A stretch of 64,000 bases of DNA from UBA5189 sp040389445 (GTDB lineage Bacteria; Chloroflexota; Limnocylindria; Limnocylindrales; CSP1-4). The notes beneath the pieces were generated by a model. The model was not told the DNA's origin, ran no database searches, and was given only the letters and a program-made list of their open reading frames with translations. Location: assembly GCA_040389445.1 (NCBI GenBank), contig JAZJZX010000014.1, forward strand, positions 186,001-250,000, in the 5' to 3' direction. Below are positions 7,678 to 14,516 of this stretch, piece by piece (within the stretch, counting starts at the first letter, position 1; every line of letters starts with the position of its first letter). The position numbers and the translations under genes were made by a program.

Positions 7678-8478
7678 GTGGCCGACGACGTTCAGCACCA
7701 CGTTGCGCTGCGCCCCGGCGATGTCGGGCGCTACGTCCTGCTTCCCGGCGACCCGGGGCGCTGCGAGCGCATGGCCCGCCGTTTCGACGACCCCCGCCTC
7801 GTGGCAAGGAACCGCGAGTACGAGACCTGGACCGGAACGCTCAACGGCGTGCCGGTATCGGTGACCTCCACCGGGATCGGCTGCCCATCGGCGGCGATTG
7901 CCGTCGAGGAGCTGGTCCGCTGCGGGGCCGATACGTTCATTCGGGTCGGCACGGCCGGAGGCATGCAGCCCGGGATGCAGACCGGTGAGCTGGCGATCGT
8001 GACGGCGGCGATCCGCGACGAAGGGACCACCAGCCACTACCTTCCGATGGAGTTCCCTGCCCTTGCGGACCTGGACGTGGTGCTCGCGCTCCGCGAGGCC
8101 GCCCGCCGGACCGGGGCGCGAGCGCGCGAGGGTGTCAGCCAGTCCAAGGACTCGTTCTACGGCGAGCTCGAGCCCGGGCGGATGCCCATCGCTCCGAATC
8201 TCCACGAGCGTTGGGGCGCGTTCATCGCCGGCGGGGCCATCTGCTCGGAGATGGAGGCTGCCGCGATCTTCATCATCGCCTCGATCCTGCGGGTCAGGGC
8301 GAGCGGCATCATGGCCTGCGTGGGCAATCCGGCGATGTCCGAGGCCGAGGCGACGGCCTCGATGGCGACCTTCTCGCTGGACCCCGTGATCGACACCGCC
8401 GTCGAGGCCCTCCGTGTCCTCATCGAGCGAGATCGCGGCTCGGACGCACCGGAGGCCGGCGCGCCCGCTCGGGCATGA
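7678..8478 (+). CDS. Nucleoside phosphorylase, uridine phosphorylase-like, copy 2
   Basis: A 266-residue paralogue of the gene 11 bases upstream, sharing nearly every motif (YVLLPGDPGRCERMARRFDD, SVTSTGIGCPSAAIAVEEL, AGGAICSEMEAAAI, QSKDSFYGE). It begins with GTG and lacks the repetitive tail. The region after the Glu motif differs: MACVGNPAMSEAEAT here against MLIYQNMDHRQPTAEE in copy 1. That part lines the base pocket in the family, so the two enzymes may split substrates. Tandem duplication is the simplest origin. Confidence 0.9.
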   Translation: MADDVQHHVALRPGDVGRYVLLPGDPGRCERMARRFDDPRLVARNREYETWTGTLNGVPVSVTSTGIGCPSAAIAVEELVRCGADTFIRVGTAGGMQPGMQTGELAIVTAAIRDEGTTSHYLPMEFPALADLDVVLALREAARRTGARAREGVSQSKDSFYGELEPGRMPIAPNLHERWGAFIAGGAICSEMEAAAIFIIASILRVRASGIMACVGNPAMSEAEATASMATFSLDPVIDTAVEALRVLIERDRGSDAPEAGAPARA

Positions 8479-8554
8479 GGGCGGTGTCTGACCGCCGGGT
8501 CAACGCTCCCGGCAGCGCGAACGCGCCGGGTCGCGCCGACGGCTGGCGCACCCA

Positions 8555-9796
8555 ATGAGTTACGGGGAAGTCCTTCGAGCGCCAGGTGCCCGCCTCCTGA
8601 TCCTCTTCGGGTTGATCGGCCGGGCGCCGTCAGCGATGATTCCGCTCGCCCTGGTGCTGGCGATCGTGGCCCTGTCCGGTTCCTATGGGATCGGCGGGCT
8701 GGCGGCGGCGGCCTACACGCTGGCCGGTGCCGCGGCCGGCCCGACCCTCGGGCGGCGCGTGGACCGGGACGGCCAGCGCGTCATGGGTCTCCGCCTTCTG
8801 GCGATCTTCACCGTCGCCGGGACCGTCATCCTCGCGCTGGCTGCCTTCGGCGGACCCGCGTGGGCCTTCGTGCCTGCGGCAGCCCTTGCCGGCGGAGCCC
8901 AGCCGAACGTCGGGTCGTGGGCACGCAACCGCTGGACCCACATGTTCAGCGAGCCCCGGGTCCGCGACAGCGCCCAGGCCGTGGAATCGATCATCGACGA
9001 GCTCAATTTCCTCGTTGGTCCGTCGGCCGTTGCGCTGCTGTCGGTGACCGGGCCCGTGTGGCTTGGGCTGGGCATCTCGATGGCCCTGGGAATCGTCGGC
9101 ACGGCCGGCGTCCTGTCGCTCCGCCAGTCGGAGCCGCCCGCACACCGCGGCGTCGAGCACGACCATGAGGGGATCGGACTGCACCGCGGCCGAGCCCCGG
9201 CGCCGGGTTTCTGGCCCTTCCTGCTCGCCCTCGTTCCGCTCGGTGTCGCGCTGGGCGGAATGGCCGTCGTCATGACTTCCGCATCGCGCGCCCTCGGGGA
9301 CGCCGGGCTCACCGCGCTGGTCTTTGCCCTGTACTCGGGGGCCAGCCTGATCGGTGCCGTCGCGGTCGGCCGGATCGCCTTCCGTGGACGGGCGAGGCCG
9401 CGCTTCGTCCGCTCGCTGGTCATCTACGGGCTGAGTGTCGTCCCCATCGCGATCGCGCCGGGCGCGGTGGGCTTCGCGGTCGCGAGCTTTCTGGCCGGCG
9501 CCGCAATCGCCCCGACCTTCATCCAGGCGAACGCGCACGTATCGGAAGTGGTCGCGCTGGGCCGCCGGACCGAGGCCTTTGCCTGGGTCGGCTCAGCGGT
9601 GGGTCTCGGGCTCGCGCTCGGCTCGGCGCTGCTGGGCCGGGTCGTCGATGTCTCCGGCGTCGACGCGGCGCGGTTCACGATCGTCGTTGTCGGCTTCGTG
9701 CCGGGAATCATTGCCGTTGCATGGGCGGCCCTGTCGCCGCCCTCTGCACCGGCCGCGCCGACGGGTGCCCCGGGCAGATCTGTCGATATGCGGTAG
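8555..9796 (+). CDS. MFS transporter
   Basis: 413 residues with about twelve hydrophobic segments in two halves and a polar His/Glu-rich loop in the middle (residues about 190-212). The cytoplasmic motif GRRVDRDGQRVMG between helices 2 and 3 is a degenerate form of the MFS GxxxDRxGRR box. It ends the nucleoside-salvage gene group with a 76-base gap before it, and may export a product such as a base or import a second substrate. Direction and substrate are unknown. Confidence 0.85.
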   Translation: MSYGEVLRAPGARLLILFGLIGRAPSAMIPLALVLAIVALSGSYGIGGLAAAAYTLAGAAAGPTLGRRVDRDGQRVMGLRLLAIFTVAGTVILALAAFGGPAWAFVPAAALAGGAQPNVGSWARNRWTHMFSEPRVRDSAQAVESIIDELNFLVGPSAVALLSVTGPVWLGLGISMALGIVGTAGVLSLRQSEPPAHRGVEHDHEGIGLHRGRAPAPGFWPFLLALVPLGVALGGMAVVMTSASRALGDAGLTALVFALYSGASLIGAVAVGRIAFRGRARPRFVRSLVIYGLSVVPIAIAPGAVGFAVASFLAGAAIAPTFIQANAHVSEVVALGRRTEAFAWVGSAVGLGLALGSALLGRVVDVSGVDAARFTIVVVGFVPGIIAVAWAALSPPSAPAAPTGAPGRSVDMR

Positions 9797-9844
9797 CGTG
9801 GCCGTCAGAACACGACCATCTGCACTCGCCAGGGAGGTACCTCG

Positions 9845-10084
9845 ATGTCCGACTATCCAGACCTGTATGCCGACGGCTTCTCGCTCACCGCAGGGCCGTT
9901 CGGGGTCACGGTGACGCTGCACCGAAGCGACCCGACGGGCGAGGCCGGGCCGCACCAGGATCCCAACGTCGTCGTGGGGCGGGTCCGGTTCAGCCGCGAA
10001 CTGGCCAAGGTATTGGCGGATCAGCTGGCCCAGATGCTCGCGGCGTCGGCGCAATCACAGGCGTCGTCGTCGGTCAAGCACTAG
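9845..10084 (+). CDS. Small DUF3467-like protein
   Basis: 79 residues beginning at an ATG behind AGGGAGGT. The pattern GFSLTAGPFGVTVTLHR followed by VVVGRVRFSRELAKVLADQL resembles small DUF3467 proteins of unknown function, in which a beta segment is followed by a helix. It stands alone between the MFS gene and the reversed MarR remnant. Confidence 0.7.
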   Translation: MSDYPDLYADGFSLTAGPFGVTVTLHRSDPTGEAGPHQDPNVVVGRVRFSRELAKVLADQLAQMLAASAQSQASSSVKH

Positions 10085-10183
10085 GCCCGTCGACGGGCGA
10101 ACGAGCCTCGAGGCACCGTCGCGGTCTGGTGCGTGCGCGATCTCCGCACCGCATCAGCAGCCGCTCGTCCGGGGTGAGCGCCC

Positions 10184-10579
10184 TCAGTCGATCTCCGCGG
10201 TTGCCGCGGTGACGCTGTCCTGGATCCGATGAAGGTCTCGATGTAGTCACCCAGCTCCGCATCCGAGAAGCTTTCCATCCACGTCTGTTCGTGATGACGG
10301 ATGAGCGTCCGGAGCTCCTGGAGCACGGTGAGCCCATCGGGTGTGATCTCGACGACGAGGCCCCGGCGATCAGCTGGGTTGGGGGACCGCGTCACGAACC
10401 CGCGCCGCTCGAGGGAGTCGAGCAGTCCGGTAACCGTCGCGCGGGTCACGATGAGGCGCTCGCCGAGTTCTGAGGGCGACATCGCCCCGTGATCGCGGAG
10501 GACCCCGAGCACCAGGCCGCCGGCGGCGCTGACGTTGAGGGGCGGAGGACTGGATCGTGAACGAGGCGGACAACGCCAC
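10184..10579 (-). pseudogene. MarR-family regulator, reading frame broken twice
   Basis: The middle is a clear MarR winged helix: LVLGVLRDHGAMSPSELGER, then VTRATVTGLLDSLERRGFVT and the wing RSPNPADRRGLVVEITPDG. The N-terminal helix YVALSASFTIQSS is in another frame (break near 10548, at a run of C) and the natural C-terminus LHRIQDSVTAATAEID with its stop is in a third (break near 10228, again at a run of C). One extra C and one missing C would restore a full gene. That fits sequencing errors as well as real decay. The start may lie upstream of the GTG at 10579. Confidence 0.65.
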
Positions 10580-10641
10580 GTACTGATACCGGGACCGGGC
10601 GGCCGCGTTCCGGCTGGCCGCCCGGTCCGCTGAGGCGCCGC

Positions 10642-10671
10642 TTGACGCCTTCCTCGAACCCCGCCTAGACT
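10642..10671 (+). promoter_or_regulatory. Promoter of the trp operon leader
   Basis: TTGACG at 10642-10647 and TAGACT at 10666-10671 with an 18-base spacer put the transcription start near 10678, just at the 5' edge of the T-box leader. Confidence 0.55.
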
Positions 10672-10677
10672 CCGCGC

Positions 10678-10993
10678 CTCAACTGAATACGGGCAATGAA
10701 CGGGACGAGTACCCGTCGAGCGTCGGCAGAGAGATCCGGTGGCTGGTGGAAACCGGAGCGACGGCGGCAGGAAATGGACCCGGGAGCCTCCGGACCGAAC
10801 AGCCAACGGGGCGGGTAACCGCCACATCAGCCAAGTAGGCTCCGGCGCAGAGCGCCAGCGATACAGGGCAGCGCCGATCGGCAACTCACTCGAGCGGCCC
10901 GTCGGTCAGGCAAGTGCGGCACATCGCCGAATGAGGGTGGCACCGCGGAAGGCACGGCCTTTCGTCCCGGGAGGACGAAGGTCGTTTCTTGAT
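10678..10993 (+). promoter_or_regulatory. T-box riboswitch (tryptophan specifier) controlling trpE
   Basis: The 14-base T-box hallmark AGGGTGGCACCGCGG is at 10934-10948. Upstream, Stem I shows the AGAGAG and GGTGGCTGGTGGAAACC distal elements at 10729-10755, and the specifier loop has GAAATGGAC with codon UGG at 10775-10777. Uncharged tRNA-Trp would bind UGG and the T-box bulge and stabilise the antiterminator. The terminator form is the hairpin at 10959-10983 next to a U-rich tract. The operon would thus be turned on when Trp-tRNA is uncharged. All elements were seen by eye; folding was not computed. Confidence 0.92.
10959..10990 (+). terminator. T-box-associated intrinsic terminator
   Basis: CCTTTCGTCC (10959-10968) pairs, with one bulged T, with GGACGAAGG (10973-10981), followed by TCGTTTCTTG. 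It overlaps the T-box antiterminator partner, as expected for the regulated terminator of this leader. Confidence 0.75.
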
Positions 10994-11056
10994 TCTCGGG
11001 CCCGAAGGTCCGAGTCCGGGCCAAGGCCCGGATCCAACCCGGAGGCGCAGTCGGCG

Positions 11057-12736
11057 ATGAACAGCAGCATGGACCCGCTCAGCCTGGCCGAGGCAAAGCG
11101 CCTGTCCGCGACCACGGACACGGTCCTGCTGCGCGCGACCCGCCCGGCCGACCTGGAGACCCCGATCGGCGCCTTCCTCCGCCTCGATGATGGGACCACC
11201 CCTGCGTACCTCCTCGAATCGGTCGAGGGTGGGGAGCGCCTGGGCCGCTATTCGTTCCTCGGTGTTGGTCCGCGGCGGCTGCTCGAGGTCAGGAATGGCC
11301 GCGCCCGCATCCAGAATCGACCGGTCGGCGTCGTTGCCTATGCCCCCGATCTCCCGATCCACGAATTCGAGGCACGTGACCCGCTCCAGGCACTCCGTGC
11401 GTTCATTCCGCGTCGGCGTGTCGCTCCGCGCGAGGACATGCCGCGCTTCACCGGCGGCGCGGTGGGCGCGCTCGCCTACGACGCGGTCTCGATCTTCGAG
11501 CCTTCCGTTCCGCTCCCGGCGCCGGACCCGACCGGCGTCCCGACGGCCGCCTTCATCGAGACCGATCTCGTCGTCGTGTTCGACCACCTGACCCACACCC
11601 TGTCGGCGATCGCGTCCCTTCACACGGAGGCGCCCGACTTCGAGGGCCGCTACCGGATCGCCGAGGCAGCGATCTTCGAGGCGCTCGAGCGGACGTCCCG
11701 TCCGTCGGCGGGGGAGATGGCCGGCAGCAGGTCGCGCAGCGGTGCGGCAGAAGGTGGCGGGGGTTACGGCGGCACTGACGGCAACGACGGCAATGCAGCC
11801 CCGAGCGGCAGCCTCGACCCGTCGGCGATCGAGGCCAGCCTCGGTCGAGACGAATACATCCGCGCGGTCGAGGTCGCCAAGGACGCGATCGCGGCCGGGG
11901 AGGCGATCCAGGTCGTCCTCGCCCGGCGCCAGTCGTTCGACCTCCCGATCGACCCGGCGACGGGCCGGCAGCTCGACGGCATCAGCCTGTACCGGAGCCT
12001 GCGACGGGTCAACCCGTCGCCGTACCTGTTCTTCACCCGCGTCCCCGGGTTCGAGGTCGTCGGGGCGAGCCCGGAGCTCCTCGTCCAGCTGGATCACGAC
12101 AAGCTGACCACGCACCCGATCGCCGGCACCCGGCCGCGCGGCGCCGACGCGAAGGAGGATGCGATCCTCGCCGAGCAGCTCCAGCGCGATCCGAAGGAGC
12201 GCGCCGAGCACGTGATGCTCGTGGACCTCGGGCGGAACGATCTCGGGCGGGTCTCCCGGCCGGGGAGCGTGACCGTCAGCAAGTACATGGAGGTGGAGCG
12301 GTACAGCCACGTGCTCCACCTCGTGAGCCACGTCGAAGGCCGGCTCAAGCCCGATCTCGACGCGCTCGATGCCCTGCGTGCCGTGTTTCCGGCGGGAACG
12401 CTGTCCGGGGCGCCGAAGGTCCGTGCCATGCAGTTGATCGCATCCGCGGAGGGCGAGCGCCGAGGGTTGTACGGTGGCGCGGTGGGCTACCTCGGCTATG
12501 ACGGCAACCTCGACACCGCGATCACCATCCGGAGTGCGGTCCTGAAGGACGGCCGGGCCCACATCCACACCGGTGCCGGGATCGTCGCGGCGAGCGTGCC
12601 CGAGAAGGAATTCGAGGAGACCGAGCACAAGGCCGCCGCGCTGCGCCGGGCGATCGAGCTTGCCGCGGGGTCCACGCCGGGCCGAAGCGCGTCCGCGAGC
12701 GCGAGCGGGCGCGAGCCTGCCGGGGGTCCCGCGTGA
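11057..12736 (+). CDS. trpE: Anthranilate synthase component I
   Basis: 559 residues. The chorismate-binding half has IQVVLARRQSFDLP, FEVVGASPELLV, HPIAGTRPRGA, DLGRNDLGRV and FPAGTLSGAPKVRAM. The N-terminal half carries LLESVEGGERLGRYSFLG, the tryptophan-binding region with the Ser of the LLES motif. ATG 11057 follows GGAGGCG by 10 bases; the open frame continues further upstream but that part is the T-box leader. A Gly-rich linker lies at residues about 223-250. It makes anthranilate from chorismate with the TrpG product, whose GTG start overlaps its stop. Confidence 0.97.
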   Translation: MNSSMDPLSLAEAKRLSATTDTVLLRATRPADLETPIGAFLRLDDGTTPAYLLESVEGGERLGRYSFLGVGPRRLLEVRNGRARIQNRPVGVVAYAPDLPIHEFEARDPLQALRAFIPRRRVAPREDMPRFTGGAVGALAYDAVSIFEPSVPLPAPDPTGVPTAAFIETDLVVVFDHLTHTLSAIASLHTEAPDFEGRYRIAEAAIFEALERTSRPSAGEMAGSRSRSGAAEGGGGYGGTDGNDGNAAPSGSLDPSAIEASLGRDEYIRAVEVAKDAIAAGEAIQVVLARRQSFDLPIDPATGRQLDGISLYRSLRRVNPSPYLFFTRVPGFEVVGASPELLVQLDHDKLTTHPIAGTRPRGADAKEDAILAEQLQRDPKERAEHVMLVDLGRNDLGRVSRPGSVTVSKYMEVERYSHVLHLVSHVEGRLKPDLDALDALRAVFPAGTLSGAPKVRAMQLIASAEGERRGLYGGAVGYLGYDGNLDTAITIRSAVLKDGRAHIHTGAGIVAASVPEKEFEETEHKAAALRRAIELAAGSTPGRSASASASGREPAGGPA

Positions 12737-13467
12737 TCCTCGTCATCGACAACTACGACAGCTTCACCTTCAACCTCGTCCAGGCGCTCGAGGCCACCGG
12801 GGCGAAGGTGATCGTGCTCCGTAACGACCAGATCGACCGGGCGGGGATCGAGGCCATGGCCGACGACCCTGCGGCGGACATCCGGGGGATCGTCATCTCG
12901 CCGGGCCCCGGTGATCCGGGGGATGCCGGCGTGTCCATCGACGCGATCCGGGTCGCGGCCGACCGCGAGATCCCGCTCCTCGGCGTCTGCCTCGGCATGC
13001 AATCGATGGCCGCCGCCTGGGACGGCCGCATCGTGCGGGCGCCGACGCTCGTCCACGGCGAGGCGTCCGAGGTGACCCACGACGGCGCCGGCCTCCTGGC
13101 CGGGATGCCCCCGAGCTTCATGGCGGCACGCTACCACTCGCTGTGTGTCGACCCCGAGTCCCTCCCGGCCGAGTTCCGCGTGACGGCGATCTCGGAGGTC
13201 GATCGCGTGATCATGGGCATTCGCCATGTCGCGCTGCCGATGGAGGGCGTCCAGTTCCATCCCGAGAGCGTGCTCACGCCCCAGGGACCGCATCTGCTCG
13301 CGAACTTCCTTCGCCTCGCCGGGGAGGGTAATGCGTCGCTTCTCGACGACGCGACGGGTTCGTTCGCGACGGCCGGTCTTGCCGAGGTCGACGCGGTCGG
13401 CACTTCCAGCGCCGTGGGCCCCGGGCCCGTGGCCGGCCCACCGAGTCCGCACGAGTCGGACCGGTGA
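12733..13467 (+). CDS. trpG: Anthranilate synthase component II, glutamine amidotransferase
   Basis: 244 residues: N-terminal ILVIDNYDSFTFNLVQ, oxyanion loop SPGPGDPGDAG, nucleophile Cys86 in GVCLGMQS and the His-Glu pair in GVQFHPES. It supplies ammonia to TrpE. GTG start overlaps trpE by 4 bases. The C-terminal 40 residues are a low-complexity extension beyond the usual 190-200 residues. Confidence 0.96.
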   Translation: MILVIDNYDSFTFNLVQALEATGAKVIVLRNDQIDRAGIEAMADDPAADIRGIVISPGPGDPGDAGVSIDAIRVAADREIPLLGVCLGMQSMAAAWDGRIVRAPTLVHGEASEVTHDGAGLLAGMPPSFMAARYHSLCVDPESLPAEFRVTAISEVDRVIMGIRHVALPMEGVQFHPESVLTPQGPHLLANFLRLAGEGNASLLDDATGSFATAGLAEVDAVGTSSAVGPGPVAGPPSPHESDR

Positions 13468-14516
13468 GCGAGCAGGTACGGGCTGCGCTGGCGGCCGTCG
13501 TCGAGGGGCGCACGCTCACGATCGACGAGGCGCGTCTCGCGATGGGCGAGGTCATGGACGGCGAGGCGACGCCGGCCCAGCTGGCCGCGTTCCTGGTCGC
13601 GCTCCGGATGCGCGGCGAGACGGTCGAAGAATTGGCCGGGTTTGCCTCGGCGATGCGCGAACGGGTCGTGCGGGTAGACGCCCCCGACGGGGCGATCGAC
13701 GTCGTGGGGACCGGCGGCGACGGGTCGGGGACGTTCAACATCTCCACGACCTCGGCGCTCGTCGTCGCGGCGGCCGGCGTGCCGGTCGCGAAACACGGCA
13801 ACCGGGCGATCACCTCGAAATCGGGAGCGGCCGACGTCCTCGAGGCCCTCGGGGTCAGGGTGGATCACGACGCGGCGTCCGCCGCGGCCGATCTGCGAGC
13901 GATCGGCTTCGCGTTCCTGTTCGCGCCCGCGTTTCATCCGGCCATGCGCCATGCCGGGCCGACCCGACGCGAGATCGGGGTGCGGACCGCGTTCAACCTG
14001 CTCGGCCCATTGACCAACCCGGCGGGCGCCCGTCGCGCCCTGATCGGGGTGGGCGACGCGGGTGCGGCGCCGCGCATCGCCGAGGTCGCCCGGCGCCTCG
14101 GCACGGAACACACCATGGTGGTGCATGGTGCCGGCGTGGACGAACTCCCGCTCGACGGCACCGGCGTGATTCTCGATGTGACGGCCCTCGGAATCCGTGA
14201 GATAGCCGTGGACCCCGGATCCCTGGGTCTCCGTGCCGCGGCGACACGCGAACTCCGTGGCGGATCGGCCGAGGAAAACGCAGCCATCACCATCAGCATC
14301 CTCGAGGGTCGTGGCGACGCACGGCGCGACGTGGTCCTGCTCAACGCCGGTGCCGCGTTCGTGGCTGCGGGTCGCGTGCGCACACTCCGTGAGGGCATCG
14401 GCCTGGCGGCGGAAACGATCGACGCCGGGACCGGGAGGCAACTGCTCGAGCGGTTGCGTGACGCCAAGCTGGCGTCTGACGCAGCGCGAGCCGCCACGGA
14501 AGGCGGTGGTTCGTGA
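13464..14516 (+). CDS. trpD: Anthranilate phosphoribosyltransferase
   Basis: 350 residues, family length. PRPP loop DVVGTGGDGSGTFNIST at 79-95, KHGNRAITSKSGAADVLEAL and the Arg-rich anthranilate site GPTRREIGVRTAFNLLGPLTNP are all present. It attaches phosphoribose to anthranilate. The GTG start overlaps trpG by 4 bases, so translation is coupled. Confidence 0.97.
   Translation: MSEQVRAALAAVVEGRTLTIDEARLAMGEVMDGEATPAQLAAFLVALRMRGETVEELAGFASAMRERVVRVDAPDGAIDVVGTGGDGSGTFNISTTSALVVAAAGVPVAKHGNRAITSKSGAADVLEALGVRVDHDAASAAADLRAIGFAFLFAPAFHPAMRHAGPTRREIGVRTAFNLLGPLTNPAGARRALIGVGDAGAAPRIAEVARRLGTEHTMVVHGAGVDELPLDGTGVILDVTALGIREIAVDPGSLGLRAAATRELRGGSAEENAAITISILEGRGDARRDVVLLNAGAAFVAAGRVRTLREGIGLAAETIDAGTGRQLLERLRDAKLASDAARAATEGGGS

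Noticed and set aside
10739..11056. N-terminal extension of trpE from the upstream open frame
   Set aside because: The frame is open but this stretch is the T-box leader and terminator; ATG 11057 has a ribosome site.
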